Shown here in pieces: positions 1 through 10,627 of a stretch of 64,000 bases of DNA (its first letter is position 1; every line of letters starts with the position of its first letter). The DNA is from Methylococcus capsulatus. Lineage in GTDB: Bacteria > Pseudomonadota > Gammaproteobacteria > Methylococcales > Methylococcaceae. A model generated the notes under the pieces. That model had not been told where the DNA came from. It did no database searches and was given only the letters and a program-made list of their open reading frames with translations. Location: positions 2,545,513-2,609,512 of the forward strand of contig NZ_CP104311.1 in the NCBI RefSeq assembly GCF_036864975.1, read 5' to 3'. Both the position numbers and the translations under genes were made by a program.

Positions 1-632
1 CATTGGGTATCGGCTCGGGTCAATGCCTCCTGGATGTCGAGCGTGCCGAGCTGGCTGAACAGCAGGAACAACCCCAGCGCCATGGCGGTGTCGCCGACGC
101 GGGTGACGACGAAAGCCTTGCGGGCCGCATAGCCGTTCTCGGGTTTCTCATACCAGAAGCCGATCAGAAGGTAACTGCACAGCCCCACGCCTTCCCAGCC
201 GAGATACAGCAGCGGCAGGTTGTCCGCCAATACCAGGATCAGCATGGCGAACACGAACAGGTTCATGTAGGCGAAGAAACGGGCCATGCCGGGGTCATCG
301 GCCATGTAGCCGGCGGAATAGATGTGGATCAGGAAACCGATTCCGGTGACCACCAAAAGCATGTTGAGCGACAGGGCGTCGAGGTAGAAGGCGAAATCGA
401 CGCCGAAATCGCCCGCCGCCATCCAGTGCCAGAGCGTCTGTCGGAACACCCGGCCTTCCGGCGCCAGGGTCAGAAGTTCGAAAGCCAGGGCGGCCGTCAG
501 GGCTGCCGAGACGCCGACCGAACCGGCGCCGATCCAGGGGACGAAACGTCTGGCCAGCCGGCCTTCGCTCCCGGTGAGGATCAGGAAGCCCGTCAGAGGA
601 AGGAAGGGAACCAGCCACAACAGATTCAGCAT
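1..632 (-). CDS. nuoL: NADH-quinone oxidoreductase subunit L (partial, N-terminal 210 residues)
   Basis: This is the N-terminal part of the large antiporter-like membrane subunit of complex I, which takes part in proton pumping. The reading frame starts with ATG at 632 and runs off the left edge without a stop. The visible part begins MLNLLWLVPFLPLTGFLIL and has several hydrophobic helices, followed by the family-typical stretch LPLLYLGWEGVGLCSYLLIG. It lies 8 bases after the nuoK stop, as the last visible gene of the nuo operon. nuoM and nuoN would be expected beyond the edge, but that is inference from the usual gene order. Confidence 0.95.
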   Translation of the reverse strand, partial: MLNLLWLVPFLPLTGFLILTGSEGRLARRFVPWIGAGSVGVSAALTAALAFELLTLAPEGRVFRQTLWHWMAAGDFGVDFAFYLDALSLNMLLVVTGIGFLIHIYSAGYMADDPGMARFFAYMNLFVFAMLILVLADNLPLLYLGWEGVGLCSYLLIGFWYEKPENGYAARKAFVVTRVGDTAMALGLFLLFSQLGTLDIQEALTRADTQ

Positions 633-640
633 GACGACTC

Positions 641-949
641 CTAGCCTTGCATTTCGCTCAGGCGATCCACGTCCAGCGTCTTGTGGCGCCGGTAGATCTG
701 CAGCACCAGCCCCAACCCTACACCGACTTCGGCAGCGGCCAGGGTCAGGATCAACAGGAACATGACTTGGCCGTCGGGCTGGCCCCAGCGGGACCCGGCG
801 GCGATGAAGGCCAGTCCCGCCGCGTTCAGCATGATCTCCACCGACATCAGCATCACGATCAAATTGCGCCGGATCAGCAGGGCGATCAGGCCTAGCACGA
901 ACAGGACCAAGGCTAGGAGCAGCGCATGTTCGAAAGGAATCGGCGCCAT
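641..949 (-). CDS. nuoK: NADH-quinone oxidoreductase subunit K
   Basis: This small complex I membrane subunit (MrpC-like) belongs to the proton-translocating arm. It is 102 residues long, the usual length of the family, with three transmembrane helices. The conserved membrane glutamates are visible in [16 protein letters not shown] (Glu at about residue 38) and in [18 protein letters not shown] (Glu at about residue 74). The ATG at 949 was chosen because it gives the canonical length; the frame stays open further upstream inside nuoJ. It sits between nuoJ and nuoL with short spacers. Confidence 0.96.
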   Translation of the reverse strand: MAPIPFEHALLLALVLFVLGLIALLIRRNLIVMLMSVEIMLNAAGLAFIAAGSRWGQPDGQVMFLLILTLAAAEVGVGLGLVLQIYRRHKTLDVDRLSEMQG

Positions 950-960
950 TACTTCAGCTC

Positions 961-1455
961 CTAAGACTTGAGGGGACGGCCGAGGTGATAGGCGCCGACC
1001 AGCCCCGCCAGCAGCAGCATGGAGGCCGTTTCGACCGCCAGCAGGTAGGGGCCGAACAGGGCAATGCCAAGTGTCTTGGATTCGACGATCCGGCTCGCCT
1101 CGTGGACGCCGGAACGCGTCAGGGTGAACAGCAGCTCGGCGAACAGGATGGCGCAGAGTGCGGCGGGGCCATGCCAGATGCCTGGGCACAGCCATTGTCT
1201 TTCCTGCTCGATCGTTTTGCTGCCGAGATTGAGCATCATCACCACGAACACGAACAGCACGATGATCGCCCCGGCGTAGATGATGACCTCCAGCACCGCC
1301 GCGAAAAACGCGCCCAGCAGGTAAAAGATGAAGCCCGAGGCCAGCAGGGAGACGATGAGGTAGAGCAGGGCGTGCACGGTATTGCACTGGATCACCACCA
1401 TGAAGGTGGCGGCGACGGCGACCAGGGCGGAGAGGTAGAAAAGGGTCAGTTCCAT
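961..1455 (-). CDS. nuoJ: NADH-quinone oxidoreductase subunit J
   Basis: This is a complex I membrane subunit of 164 residues with five predicted transmembrane segments. The family motif around [22 protein letters not shown], which carries the helix 3 pi-bulge region linked to coupling, is intact at about residues 56-77. The C-terminus ends in a final hydrophobic segment and a short tail. The ATG start at 1455 lies 22 bases after nuoI. It is transcribed with the rest of the nuo operon. Confidence 0.96.
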   Translation of the reverse strand: MELTLFYLSALVAVAATFMVVIQCNTVHALLYLIVSLLASGFIFYLLGAFFAAVLEVIIYAGAIIVLFVFVVMMLNLGSKTIEQERQWLCPGIWHGPAALCAILFAELLFTLTRSGVHEASRIVESKTLGIALFGPYLLAVETASMLLLAGLVGAYHLGRPLKS

Positions 1456-1477
1456 GTCGATGCCTGTGGGGTTGCAG

Positions 1478-1993
1478 TCAGGGCAGAAGGCTGTGCACGT
1501 CGATCGGGGGCGCTTCGTTTTCCGCCTGGCCTTTGTCTTTACCAGCGATCGCCTTGCCCGCCACCCGGTAGAAACTGTAGCCCGGATATTTCCCGGTCCC
1601 CTGGATCAAAAGGTGTTCCTTTTCGTACACCAGGTTGCGGCGGTCGTATTCGCACAGTTCGAAATCGGGGGTGAGCTGGATCGCGTAGGTCGGGCAGGCT
1701 TCTTCGCACAGGCCGCAAAGGATGCAGCGCGAGAAATTGATGCGGAAGAATTCGGGATACCAGCGGCCATCGACATCCTCGGTTTTCTGCAGCGCGATGC
1801 AGTCCACCGGACAAACGACAGCGCAGAGATTGCAGGCGACGCAGCGCTCCTCGCCGTCCGGGTCGCGGGTGAGCACGATGCGGCCGCGGTAGCGCGGATA
1901 GAGCTTGGGTCGCTGTTCGGGGTACTGGACCGTGTCGGCACGGGAGAAGGTGTGCTTGAGCACGATCCACAGGGTGCGCAATTGGCTGATCAT
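1478..1993 (-). CDS. nuoI: NADH-quinone oxidoreductase subunit I (2x[4Fe-4S] ferredoxin-like)
   Basis: This peripheral-arm subunit carries two [4Fe-4S] clusters (N6a and N6b) that pass electrons to NuoB. The 171-residue protein has two complete CxxCxxCxxxCP motifs, [14 protein letters not shown] and [14 protein letters not shown], followed by the [15 protein letters not shown] stretch typical of NuoI. The N-terminal amphipathic segment ([15 protein letters not shown]) is also typical. The ATG at 1993 follows the nuoH stop by 13 bases. Confidence 0.97.
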   Translation of the reverse strand: MISQLRTLWIVLKHTFSRADTVQYPEQRPKLYPRYRGRIVLTRDPDGEERCVACNLCAVVCPVDCIALQKTEDVDGRWYPEFFRINFSRCILCGLCEEACPTYAIQLTPDFELCEYDRRNLVYEKEHLLIQGTGKYPGYSFYRVAGKAIAGKDKGQAENEAPPIDVHSLLP

Positions 1994-2006
1994 CTCGCTT
2001 TCTCAC

Positions 2007-2957
2007 TCATGGCACCAACAGGCCGACGGCCCCGGTGATGACGATATTGGCCAGGGTCAGCGGCAGCATCACCTTCCAGCCGAAACTCATGAGCTGATCG
2101 TAGCGCGGCCGGGCCAGCGCCGCACGCAGCAGGATGAAGAAGAGGATGAAGACCAGGGTCTTGAGGATGAACCAGGCCAAAGGCGGCAGGAAGGCCGGTC
2201 CCAGCCAGCCGCCGAAGAACAGTGTCACCAGCATGGCCGAGTTCAGGGTGATCCCCAAGTATTCGCCGACGAAGAACATGCCGAACTTCATGCCGGAATA
2301 TTCGGTGTGGAAGCCACCTGTGATCTCCTGTTCGGCTTCCGGCAGGTCAAAGGGAGCGCGATGGCATTCCGCCACAGCCGCCACCAGGAAGGCGAGAAAG
2401 CCGGCAAACTGCGGCAGTACGTACCAGCCGTCTTTCTGCGCTTCGACGATCTCCCGCAGGTTGAAGCTGCCGGCCAGCATCACCACACCCATGGCGGCCA
2501 GCCCCATGAAGACCTCGTAGCTGATGCTCTGGGCGGCGGCGCGCAGGCTCCCGAGCAGGGAGTATTTGTTGTTCGAGGCGTAGCCCGCGAGCACCTGGCT
2601 GTAGACCGCCAGCGAAGACAGCGCGAAGAAATACAGCAGGCCGAAGTTGAAGTCGATGACGCCCACGCCCGGCGCGAACGGCACCACCACGAAGCCGAGC
2701 AGCATGGTCACCATGACGATGGCCGGCGCGATGACGAACACCGGCTTGTCGGCGAAAGGCGGAATCCAGTCTTCTTTGAAGAAGATCTTGACCATGTCAG
2801 CCACCACCTGTCCCAGCCCGAGCGGGCCGACCCGGTTGGGCCCGAGCCGGTCCTGCCAGATCCCGATCAGGCGGCGCTCCACCCAGATCAGCCAAGCCGC
2901 GACGACCACGACCGAGAGCAGGATGCCGACGACGACATAAGGCGATCCGACGGTCAT
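2007..2957 (-). CDS. nuoH: NADH-quinone oxidoreductase subunit H
   Basis: This complex I membrane subunit forms part of the quinone-binding site at the junction with the peripheral arm. It has 316 residues and about eight membrane helices. Family motifs include [21 protein letters not shown] near residues 25-45 and the acidic loop [16 protein letters not shown] around residues 195-210. The ATG at 2957 overlaps the TGA of nuoG (ATGA), which suggests translational coupling. An open frame continues upstream inside nuoG but has no NuoH similarity. Confidence 0.96.
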   Translation of the reverse strand: MTVGSPYVVVGILLSVVVVAAWLIWVERRLIGIWQDRLGPNRVGPLGLGQVVADMVKIFFKEDWIPPFADKPVFVIAPAIVMVTMLLGFVVVPFAPGVGVIDFNFGLLYFFALSSLAVYSQVLAGYASNNKYSLLGSLRAAAQSISYEVFMGLAAMGVVMLAGSFNLREIVEAQKDGWYVLPQFAGFLAFLVAAVAECHRAPFDLPEAEQEITGGFHTEYSGMKFGMFFVGEYLGITLNSAMLVTLFFGGWLGPAFLPPLAWFILKTLVFILFFILLRAALARPRYDQLMSFGWKVMLPLTLANIVITGAVGLLVP

Positions 2958-5842
2958 GACATCTCCTCTCCAGCTTCGTTCGGTTTCCACGGCCGCGAGG
3001 CGGTTGCCAGGAAAGGCAGGTCGGGCAGGCCGGCCGGTACGCCGGCGACGCCGGCCGCGAGGCCGGAGAGGAGCTTCACCGGCAGCCAGACGTCCGGGGC
3101 GAGTTCGACTTCTTCGCCTTCGGCGAGACCGAGCCGGGTCGCGTCTTCGGGAGCGATGGCGAGATAGGGATGCGGCGCCCGTTCTGCCACTGCGGCCGAG
3201 TGCATGCTGGTCTCGTCGCTGCCGAAGATGTGGTGAAGCGGTACCAGCCGCAGCGCGTCCGCAAGGGGCGCCTCGGCTTCCGGCGGCGGGGACCACGGCC
3301 GTTCGGCCCCGTCGCCGCCACCGAGCAGACGGATGCCGGGATCACCGCCGGAGAGATGCCCGCCGGCTTCATCCTGGAATTTGCAGACCGCCTGGTTCGA
3401 GTTCCAGCCCGGCGCCCAGACGAAGGGATTCAGGGCAGGCGGATGATCGGTTGCCGCTCCCTCCATGGAGAAGGCCAGGGCCGAATCGGTGTCCTCCGGC
3501 GGTTTCGGTTCGTGGATGCGGACGTCGGCCAGCATTGCGGTGCGTCCGCTGTAGCGGTGCGGCTGGCGCGGGATCTTCTGGCCTGCGATGCGGAAGGCCG
3601 CTCCCGGCGCGCAAGCGGTGATTTGCTGGAACACCGGTAGCGAGCCGGCCAGCGCTCGGGTCAGATCGTCGAGGTGGGGCCACGGCCCGAGCCAGCGCCA
3701 GCCATCCCGGCTGTCGCCGGCCGGCTGCATCGCTGCGAAGAAGCGCTGGGCGCGCCCTTCGCTGCTGATCAACGTCCCTTCGGTTTCGGCGAAGCTGGCG
3801 GCCGGCAGGACGAGGTGCGCGCGCTCCGCTGTGGCGTGCAGGGTATGGTCGATCACGATCACCTGTCTCGCACGCGTCAGTAGCGCATCGATCGCGGTCC
3901 GGTCCGCCCGCCGGTAGAGATCGTTCTCCAGGATCAGGAGCGTGTCGGCCCTTCCGGCCTCGATGGTCTGGAAGGCGTGGGCAAGAGGCTGCGCCTCCAT
4001 CATCGCCAGCCCCAGGCTGTTGCATTCCGGTACGGCGAAATGCACCGCCGTGGCCTGACCCCCCCGTGTCGCCGCCAGTGCGGCGGCGATCTGGCCCACC
4101 GCCCGCAGCGCGTCTTCGCTCAGGCAGCCAGTGCCGGACACGATCAGGGGCCGTTCGGCCGAGGTCAGCGCCTGGGTGATTTCCGCAGCCAGGGCTTCGT
4201 GTTCGGGGGGCAGATTTGAGACGGCCGGCGCTTCGGGGCAGATCCCGTGCGCGACGGCGAAGCCCAGCCGGGCGATGGTCTGAGGGGATGCGCGGCAGAT
4301 TCGCACGGCGATGTCGTCCAGCCGGGTCGGCGCCGGACTGGCGATGAACAGCGGGCTCTTCTCGGCCTGGGCCGCTTCACGCACGGCGGCATCCTGCCAG
4401 TGCGGGATGCCCAGTTCGTCGGCGATGGCCAGGGCACGGTTGCGCACTGCTTGGCGCAGCGCCAGCGCCAGCCGCGGTGCGGTCTGAGTCGGGTCTTCGC
4501 CCAGGATGAAGACGGCATCCGCCCGTTCGGCCTCCCGCAGCGACACGAGGTGGACGGGGAAGTTCCGGATGAGGTCGAGCAGGGTGCGCAGGCAGCCATG
4601 TTCGGCGCCGCCGATGCCGGCATGGAAACGCTCCGCGCCGACCCGTTCCCGCAAGGCGAAATTGGCCTCGAGGCTGGCGCGGGGCGATCCGATGCCGATG
4701 ATTCCCTTGGCATCCTCGAGCATGGCGCGCAAGCGGTTTTCGGCGGCGTGCACGTCCAGCGGAGCGGTTTCGGCGGAGCGGGCCTGATGCAGGCGAGCCG
4801 GGCCGTTGACGAAGCCGTAGCCGAATCGCCCCCGGTCGCAGAGGAAATAGCCGTTGATCTCGCCGTGGTAGCGGTTGACGATCCGCCGCAGACTGCCATA
4901 ACGCTCACCGGGGCTGGTGTTGCAGCCAATGCCGCAGTGGACGCAGACCGAGGGCGCGGTCTGCAGGTCCCATTTGCGGCTGTAATGACGGCTGAAGGTC
5001 TTGTCGGTGAACACCCCGGTGGGGCAGACCTCAACGAGGTTGCCACTGAATTCGTTCTCCAGCGTCCCGTCCTCGTGGCGGCCGAAATAGACGTGGTTGT
5101 GCGAGGCGAATACTTGCAGATCCTCGCCGCCGCAATAGTCCTGGTAATAGCGGACGCAGCGGTAGCAGGCGATGCAGCGGTTCATCTCGTGGTTGATGAA
5201 GGGTCCCAAGTCCTGGTTGCGGTGGGTGCGCTTGAGGCCGCGGTATTGGCGGAAGGTATGGCCGGTCATCACAGTCATGTCCTGCAGATGGCATTCGCCG
5301 CCTTCCTCGCACACGGGGCAGTCGTGCGGATGGTTGGTCATCAGCAGTTCCAGGATGCCGGCGCGGAAGGCTTTGGCGTCAGGGCCCTGCAGAGAAATCC
5401 GCATACCCTCCGCAACCGGTGTCATGCAGGCCATCACCACCCGGCCTTGGGTGTCGTCTGCATCTTTGAACTGGATCACGCCGCACTGGCGGCAGGCGCC
5501 GACCGAACCCATGGCCGGGTGCCAGCAGAAATAAGGCAGGTCCAGGCCCAGCGAGAGTATCGCCTGCAGCAGGTTTTCCCCTGCCTTGACCGGATAGCTC
5601 TTGCCGTCGATTTCGATGTGCGGACTCCCTCCCTGGAGTCCGTCCTGGGGACCGGCCTTCGGCCGTTCAAAATCGTTCCTTACGATTTTGTGCGGACTCC
5701 CTCCCTGGAGTCCGTCCTGGGGACCGGCCTTCGGCCGTTCAAAATCGTTCCTTACGATTTTGTGCGGACTCCCTCCCTGGAGTCCGTCCTGGGGACCGGC
5801 CTTCGGCCGTCCAAAATCGTTCCTTACGATTTTGTCAGGCAT
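2954..5842 (-). CDS. nuoG: NADH-quinone oxidoreductase subunit G with a repeat insertion at the N-terminus
   Basis: This is the large iron-sulfur subunit of complex I, 962 residues long. After MPD, residues 4-75 are three copies of a 24-residue unit ([20 protein letters not shown]...) encoded by a 72-bp DNA repeat. The normal NuoG start, [20 protein letters not shown], follows at about residue 75. Next come the [2Fe-2S] cysteines ([16 protein letters not shown]), the His/Cys cluster ([16 protein letters not shown]), a [4Fe-4S] motif ([15 protein letters not shown]), a further CVHCGIGCN cluster and a molybdopterin-oxidoreductase-like domain. The ATG at 5842 overlaps the nuoF stop by 8 bases, which argues that this is the original start and that the repeats were inserted just after it. 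Without the repeats the length is about 890 residues. Whether the repeat peptide stays in the mature protein is unknown. Confidence 0.95.
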   Translation of the reverse strand: MPDKIVRNDFGRPKAGPQDGLQGGSPHKIVRNDFERPKAGPQDGLQGGSPHKIVRNDFERPKAGPQDGLQGGSPHIEIDGKSYPVKAGENLLQAILSLGLDLPYFCWHPAMGSVGACRQCGVIQFKDADDTQGRVVMACMTPVAEGMRISLQGPDAKAFRAGILELLMTNHPHDCPVCEEGGECHLQDMTVMTGHTFRQYRGLKRTHRNQDLGPFINHEMNRCIACYRCVRYYQDYCGGEDLQVFASHNHVYFGRHEDGTLENEFSGNLVEVCPTGVFTDKTFSRHYSRKWDLQTAPSVCVHCGIGCNTSPGERYGSLRRIVNRYHGEINGYFLCDRGRFGYGFVNGPARLHQARSAETAPLDVHAAENRLRAMLEDAKGIIGIGSPRASLEANFALRERVGAERFHAGIGGAEHGCLRTLLDLIRNFPVHLVSLREAERADAVFILGEDPTQTAPRLALALRQAVRNRALAIADELGIPHWQDAAVREAAQAEKSPLFIASPAPTRLDDIAVRICRASPQTIARLGFAVAHGICPEAPAVSNLPPEHEALAAEITQALTSAERPLIVSGTGCLSEDALRAVGQIAAALAATRGGQATAVHFAVPECNSLGLAMMEAQPLAHAFQTIEAGRADTLLILENDLYRRADRTAIDALLTRARQVIVIDHTLHATAERAHLVLPAASFAETEGTLISSEGRAQRFFAAMQPAGDSRDGWRWLGPWPHLDDLTRALAGSLPVFQQITACAPGAAFRIAGQKIPRQPHRYSGRTAMLADVRIHEPKPPEDTDSALAFSMEGAATDHPPALNPFVWAPGWNSNQAVCKFQDEAGGHLSGGDPGIRLLGGGDGAERPWSPPPEAEAPLADALRLVPLHHIFGSDETSMHSAAVAERAPHPYLAIAPEDATRLGLAEGEEVELAPDVWLPVKLLSGLAAGVAGVPAGLPDLPFLATASRPWKPNEAGEEMS
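5619..5835. repeat. Three tandem 72-bp hairpin-rich repeat units within nuoG
   Basis: Units begin at 5621, 5693 and 5765, with period 72. They are nearly identical: one T-to-C change in the third unit (GTCC for GTTC before AAAATCG) turns Glu into Gly. Each unit holds three perfect inverted repeats: GGACTCC-N6-GGAGTCC, CGGCC-N3-GGCCG and CAAAATCGT-N5-ACGATTTTG. The period is divisible by three and no stop arises in the nuoG frame, so the array is translated as 3 x 24 residues. The structure resembles REP/BIME-type intergenic elements or the Rickettsia RPE elements found inside proteins. No second locus was seen in this window. Confidence 0.95.
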
Positions 5843-7118
5843 GGGCGCCTCCGTTGATGTTTTGCGGCTGGAGATAGCGCTCGAAATCGGCGCGGAAATA
5901 TTTGAGGGCGCTCTGCAGCGGCTCCATCGCGCCGGGGGCGAGGGCGCAGAAGGTATTGCCGGGGCCGAGCAGGCCGCACAAGCGCGCCAAAGTCTCGAGG
6001 TCCTCAGGCCGGCCGCGCCCTGCTATCAGGTCTTCGAGCAGGCTGACGGTCCAGGGCAGGCCATCCCGGCAGGGGGTGCACCAGCCGCAGGATTCCTGAG
6101 CAAAGAACCGTTCGAGGTTGAGCACCATCTGCACTGGACAGGTCTTATCGTCCAACAGGATCATCGTGCCGGTACCGAGCCTGCTGCCGGCCTTGGCGAT
6201 CGACCCGTAGTCCATGGGGATGTCCAGGTGTTCGGGCAGCAGAAAATCGGTGGACGCCCCCCCGGGCAGGTAGCCTTTCAACCGGTAGCCTTGCCGCATT
6301 CCGCCGGCATGTTCTTCGATGATCTCCCTCGCCGTGGTACCCATGGGCAGCTCCCATGCGCCGGGGCGCTCGACCCGACCGCTGACGCCGTAAATCTTGG
6401 TGCCCGGCTCGCCGCTGCGGCTGAGACTCTGGTACCACTCCACTCCGTTGCGGAGGATGTGCGGCAGATTGCACAGAGTCTCGACGTTGTTGACGATGGT
6501 GGGCTTGCCGAACAGCCCGGAGACTTGCGGAAACGGTGGTTTGGCGCGAGGGGTGGCGCGCTTCCCTTCCAAGGAGTTGAGCAGGGCGGTTTCCTCGCCG
6601 CAGATGTAGCGGCCGGCGCTGGTGTGCAGACGCAGATCCAGGCTGAATCCCGAGCCGAGGATGTTTTCGCCGAGCAGCTTGTGTGCTTCGGCTTCGGCGA
6701 TCGCCCGCCGCAGTCGCGCCGCCGCCAGCCGGTACTCCCCCCGGAGGAAGATATAAGCGACGTTCGCCTGGATGGCGTAAGATGCGATGGCCACGCCTTC
6801 GATCAGTTGGTGCGGATCGCCTTCCAGCAACAGCCGGTCTTTGAACGTGCCGGGCTCCATCTCGTCGCCATTGACCACCAAGTATTTGGTTTTGGGCGCA
6901 TCCTCGCCCATCGGCACGAAGCTCCATTTCAGGCCGGTCGGGAAGCCGGCGCCACCGCGGCCGCGTAGTCCGGAGTCTTTGACCCGCTGCTGCACCTCCA
7001 GAGGGGTGAATTCGGCGAGGGTTTTTTTCAACCCTTCGTAGCCACCGCCGGCGAGATATTCGGCCAGAGTCACGGTCGAGCCGTCGGATTTGATGTTGCG
7101 GGTGAGCGGCGCGTCCAT
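5835..7118 (-). CDS. nuoF: NADH-quinone oxidoreductase subunit F (NADH/FMN-binding)
   Basis: This subunit binds NADH and FMN and carries cluster N3, the electron entry point of complex I. It has 427 residues, the usual length. The glycine-rich FMN/NADH region GLRGRGGAGFPTGLKW lies near residues 51-66, and VVNGDEMEPGTFKDR follows. The [4Fe-4S] ligands are Cys344, Cys347 and Cys350 in CGWCTPCRDG, plus Cys391 (NTFCALA). Its start overlaps the nuoE stop (ATGA) and its stop overlaps the nuoG start. Confidence 0.97.
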   Translation of the reverse strand: MDAPLTRNIKSDGSTVTLAEYLAGGGYEGLKKTLAEFTPLEVQQRVKDSGLRGRGGAGFPTGLKWSFVPMGEDAPKTKYLVVNGDEMEPGTFKDRLLLEGDPHQLIEGVAIASYAIQANVAYIFLRGEYRLAAARLRRAIAEAEAHKLLGENILGSGFSLDLRLHTSAGRYICGEETALLNSLEGKRATPRAKPPFPQVSGLFGKPTIVNNVETLCNLPHILRNGVEWYQSLSRSGEPGTKIYGVSGRVERPGAWELPMGTTAREIIEEHAGGMRQGYRLKGYLPGGASTDFLLPEHLDIPMDYGSIAKAGSRLGTGTMILLDDKTCPVQMVLNLERFFAQESCGWCTPCRDGLPWTVSLLEDLIAGRGRPEDLETLARLCGLLGPGNTFCALAPGAMEPLQSALKYFRADFERYLQPQNINGGAHA

Positions 7119-7591
7119 CAGGGCGCTCCGGTTTCACCGAGAATGGTGTCCAGCCTGGCGGGATCGACGTTGAAATGGGTCTCGTCGCCGATCATGAGTA
7201 CCGGCGCCTTGTCGCAGGCGCCCAGGCAGACGATGGGGAGCAGGGTGTATTCGCCGTCCCCCGTGGTTTCCCCCAGACCGATGCCGAGCTTCTCGGTCAG
7301 ATGGCGGCGGTTTTCCTCCGCGCCCAACATCCAGCAGCTTACGCTGTTGCAATAGTGGATGACGCGCTTGCCGACCGGGCGGCGGTAGATCAGGTTGTAG
7401 AAGGTGGCGACACTGTCCAGCTCCGCCGGTGACATCCCCAACAGTTCGGCGATCTCCTCCAGCAGTTCATCGGAAATCCAGCCGTGGCTGCGCTGCACGA
7501 TGTTCAACGCTTCGATCGCGGCCGCCGAAGGGTGGGGGAAATGCCCGGCTTCCTGGCGGATGGCTTGGATTTCGTCGGCAGTGAGGATCAT
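7118..7591 (-). CDS. nuoE: NADH-quinone oxidoreductase subunit E ([2Fe-2S])
   Basis: This is the thioredoxin-fold subunit of the NADH dehydrogenase module, 157 residues, carrying cluster N1a. The four cysteine ligands are visible in HYCNSVSC (with the first and second five apart) and VCLGACDKAPV. The N-terminal part is the usual helical region (SAAAIEALNIVQRSHGWIS). The stop overlaps the start of nuoF by four bases and the start lies 12 bases after nuoCD, so translation is probably coupled. Confidence 0.96.
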   Translation of the reverse strand: MILTADEIQAIRQEAGHFPHPSAAAIEALNIVQRSHGWISDELLEEIAELLGMSPAELDSVATFYNLIYRRPVGKRVIHYCNSVSCWMLGAEENRRHLTEKLGIGLGETTGDGEYTLLPIVCLGACDKAPVLMIGDETHFNVDPARLDTILGETGAP

Positions 7592-7603
7592 GTTCAGGCT
7601 CCT

Positions 7604-9367
7604 TCAGCGGTCCACGTCGGCCATCACGAAATCGATACTGGCGAGGATGGCGATGAGGTCGGCGATCATCATGCCGCGGCTCATCAGCGGAATCATTTGC
7701 AGATGCGGGAACGAGGGGGTGCGGATACGGGTACGGTACGCCATCGTGCCGCCATCGGAGGTCAGATAATAGCCGTTCAGGCCCTTGGTCGCCTCGATCG
7801 TCATGCAAACCTCGCCGGGCGGGATCACCGGGCCCCAAGAGACGCTGAGGAAATGCTGGATTAGCGTTTCGATGTCGTGCATCGTGCGTTCCCTGGGCGG
7901 CGGGGTGGTGAGCGGGTGCTCGGCTTTGTAAGGGCCGGTAGGCATGTGCTCCACACACTGCTCGATGATCCGGAGGCTCTGCCGCATCTCCTCCACCCGC
8001 ACCGCGCAACGGTCGTAGCAGTCGCCATTCGTGCCGGTCGGAATGTCGAATTCGAAGTGCTCGTAACCCGAATAGGGCCGGGCCTTGCGGTAGTCCCAGG
8101 GCAGACCCGTAGCCCGCAGTCCCGCCCCGGTCACGCTCCAGTCGATGGCTTCAGCAGTGGTGTAGGCACCGATGCCGCGGGTGCGGCGCTGGATCAGCTT
8201 GTTGGCCATCACTGCCTTGTCGTATTCGGCCAGACGCTTGGGAAAATAGGCGATGAACTCGCGGATCAGTCTGTCCCAGCCCTCGGGCAGGTCCATGGCG
8301 ACGCCACCGATGCGGAAGAAACTCGAATGCATCCGGGCGCCGGTGAAGGATTCGATGATCTCGAACACCTTCTCGCGGTCGATGAACATGTAGAAGATCG
8401 GCGACATCTGGCCCACATCCTGGGCGAAAGTCCCGTAGAACAGGAGGTGGCTGGCGATCCGGTAGAACTCACAGATCATGACCCGGATGACCCGGGCGCG
8501 CTCCGGCACCTCGATTCCGGCCAGTTTTTCGACCGCCATGACGTAAGGCAGGTTGTTCATCGAACCGCCCAGGTAATCGATCCGGTCGGTGTAGGGGATG
8601 TAGCTGTGCCAGGATTGGCGCTCGCCCATCTTCTCGGCGCCCCGGTGGTGGTAGCCGATGTCCGGGACGGCATCGACGATCTCCTCGCCATCGAGCTGGA
8701 GGGCGACCCGGAACACCCCATGCACGCTGGGATGGTTGGGGCCTAAGTTCAGGAACAGGAAATCGGTGTCGTCACTCTGGCGCTGCATGCCCCACTCTTC
8801 AGGCACGAAGCGCAGAGCTTCCTGTTCCTGCCGCTGTACCTCGTCCGGTAGGCTGAACGGTTCCATCTCGGTGGCCCGAGCCGGGTGGTCCTTGCGCAAC
8901 GGATGGCCCTGCCAAGTCGGCGGCATGATGAGGCGGCGCAGGTTGGGATGGCCGTCGAAACGGATGCCGAACATGTCCCAGACTTCGCGCTCGTACCAGT
9001 TGGCGGCGGGACAGACGGCAACGATGCTGGGGAGTGCCGGATCGGTTTCCGGGAGGGCGACTTTCAGCCGGACGTCGGCGTTGCGCTCCAACGAAATGAG
9101 GTGATAGACGACGGTGTAGGCACTGGCGGGCAATCCCTCGCGGTGTTTGCGGACCCGCTCGTCGACGGCGGTCAGGTCGAACAGCAGCGCATAGGGCCGG
9201 TCGATTTCCGAACGCAGGTAGCGGATCGTCTCGACGAGGGTTCTGGCGGGCAGCCACAGTGTGGGTATGCCGTCGGCGGTGGCTTGGTAGACGAAGCTCT
9301 CGTCGCCGAAGCGACGGCACAGGGCCGGTACGATGGTTCCAGCATGTTCCGTCATCGAGGCCGCCAT
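7604..9367 (-). CDS. nuoCD: NADH-quinone oxidoreductase fused subunits C and D
   Basis: This is a 587-residue fusion of the 30-kDa (NuoC, about residues 1-180) and 49-kDa (NuoD, about 200-587) subunits, as in Escherichia coli and many gammaproteobacteria. The NuoC signature [22 protein letters not shown] ends with the PLRKDHP segment. NuoD begins near [18 protein letters not shown], which carries the conserved quinone-pocket His. The C-terminus [18 protein letters not shown] is intact. The first in-frame ATG (9367) is used, but ATG four codons later (MTEHAG) is equally possible. Confidence 0.97.
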   Translation of the reverse strand: MAASMTEHAGTIVPALCRRFGDESFVYQATADGIPTLWLPARTLVETIRYLRSEIDRPYALLFDLTAVDERVRKHREGLPASAYTVVYHLISLERNADVRLKVALPETDPALPSIVAVCPAANWYEREVWDMFGIRFDGHPNLRRLIMPPTWQGHPLRKDHPARATEMEPFSLPDEVQRQEQEALRFVPEEWGMQRQSDDTDFLFLNLGPNHPSVHGVFRVALQLDGEEIVDAVPDIGYHHRGAEKMGERQSWHSYIPYTDRIDYLGGSMNNLPYVMAVEKLAGIEVPERARVIRVMICEFYRIASHLLFYGTFAQDVGQMSPIFYMFIDREKVFEIIESFTGARMHSSFFRIGGVAMDLPEGWDRLIREFIAYFPKRLAEYDKAVMANKLIQRRTRGIGAYTTAEAIDWSVTGAGLRATGLPWDYRKARPYSGYEHFEFDIPTGTNGDCYDRCAVRVEEMRQSLRIIEQCVEHMPTGPYKAEHPLTTPPPRERTMHDIETLIQHFLSVSWGPVIPPGEVCMTIEATKGLNGYYLTSDGGTMAYRTRIRTPSFPHLQMIPLMSRGMMIADLIAILASIDFVMADVDR

Positions 9368-9385
9368 GTCCGGATTTCCTCCCGC

Positions 9386-10027
9386 TCAATCCAGGCTGAA
9401 CGGATCGTGCAGTTCGGTGGCCCGGTTGCGTTCGGCCTGTTTGAGGTCACGCCGGCTGGGCACGGGAGCCTTTTGAATGCCTTGCGGTCCGATCACCCAG
9501 CTCAAGGGCCGCTCCTCCTTTTCCACCAATTCCTGCAGCATCATCAGTCCCTCCAACAAGGCTTCCGGCCGTGGCGGGCAGCCCGGCACGTAGACGTCCA
9601 CGGGTAAAAATTTGTCCACGCCCTGGACCACGCTGTAGATGTCGTACATCCCGCCGGAGTTGGCACAGGAGCCCATGGAAATGATCCACTTGGGTTCGAG
9701 CAATTGGTCGTAGAGATGCTTGACCACCGGCGCCATTTTGCGGAAGACCGTGCCGGAAATCACCATCAGGTCGGCTTGGCGGGGGCTGGCCCGGATCACC
9801 TCGGAACCGAAACGGGCGATGTCGAAGCGGCTGGTGAAGGCCGTCGCCATTTCCACGTAGCAGCAGGACAGGCCGAAATTGAACGGCCAGATCGAATTCT
9901 TGCGACCCCAGCGCACCAGGTCGTCCAGGCGGGCAAACAGGATGTTGCGCCGCAGGGCTTCCTCGTAAGTCTGCCGGCCCGGCTGGGGGGCCGGGATCTG
10001 GTCTGCTCGTGTCAGGCTCCAGCGCAT
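9386..10027 (-). CDS. nuoB: NADH-quinone oxidoreductase subunit B (cluster N2)
   Basis: This peripheral-arm subunit carries the terminal cluster N2, which reduces quinone. The 213-residue protein has the tandem cysteines and follow-on ligands seen in the family: [21 protein letters not shown] and [16 protein letters not shown]. The N-terminal 30 residues ([24 protein letters not shown]) are somewhat longer than the shortest homologues. It lies six bases after nuoA. Confidence 0.97.
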   Translation of the reverse strand: MRWSLTRADQIPAPQPGRQTYEEALRRNILFARLDDLVRWGRKNSIWPFNFGLSCCYVEMATAFTSRFDIARFGSEVIRASPRQADLMVISGTVFRKMAPVVKHLYDQLLEPKWIISMGSCANSGGMYDIYSVVQGVDKFLPVDVYVPGCPPRPEALLEGLMMLQELVEKEERPLSWVIGPQGIQKAPVPSRRDLKQAERNRATELHDPFSLD

Positions 10028-10033
10028 GGGGGG

Positions 10034-10453
10034 CTACAGGTGGAATTTGGCTTCGACGATGCGCTGGCGGGGGGTGCGCCAGTCGAGTGCGCCGATGCGC
10101 CACAGATAAACCAGTGTGGCGACCAGGACGCCGATGAAGATCAGGATTTCGAGGTAACCTGGCCAGCCGCTTTCGCGAAAGGCGATGGCCCAGGCGAAGA
10201 TGAAGACGGCTTCCAGATCGAAAATGACGAAGAAGATCGCGATGAGATAGAAGCGGACCGAGAAGCGGAGCTGGGGGCCGCCCACCGCGACGATGCCGGA
10301 CTCGTAGGGCTGCTCCGTAGACCAAGTGCGGCGGGTGCGGCGTTCCCCAAGGAAAGGGGGCAGCGCGAGCATCGTGCCTACCACGACCAGAACCAGCCCG
10401 AAATAGAGCAGGAGCGGCCAAAGATCGGTATGTGGAACGCCGGTGGAACTCAT
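10034..10453 (-). CDS. nuoA: NADH-quinone oxidoreductase subunit A
   Basis: This is the first gene of the nuo operon, encoding a 139-residue membrane subunit with three helices. The family stretches YFLIAIFFVIFDLEAVF-like (here FYLIAIFFVIFDLEAVFIF) and the loop EQPYESGI are visible. The operon promoter should lie in the 174 bases between this gene and the pump gene. A TTGACA hexamer on the minus strand at 10549-10554 is a possible -35, but the -10 match 17 bases on is poor. Confidence 0.96.
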   Translation of the reverse strand: MSSTGVPHTDLWPLLLYFGLVLVVVGTMLALPPFLGERRTRRTWSTEQPYESGIVAVGGPQLRFSVRFYLIAIFFVIFDLEAVFIFAWAIAFRESGWPGYLEILIFIGVLVATLVYLWRIGALDWRTPRQRIVEAKFHL

Positions 10454-10627
10454 GTGCCCATGTCTCCGGATGTTCGTATAAGCATTCCTCGCCGGGGCGA
10501 AAGACCTGCCGCAAGGGTCGGATACACTTTCGTCAAGTGGAGGCGGTTTGTCAATCGTCGTTGCAGGAGCGGCTCATGCCCTGCCCTTTAGCCGGGACGG
10601 AAAGCCTGGATATGCCTACGGCCCATT

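Noticed and set aside
5619-5835. Tandem repeats as a CRISPR array
   Set aside because: The 72-bp units follow each other directly with no variable spacers, and no cas gene is near.
4247-5857. Long open frame of 536 codons opposite nuoG
   Set aside because: It is an antisense shadow of nuoG; the repeat is open on both strands because of its palindromes.
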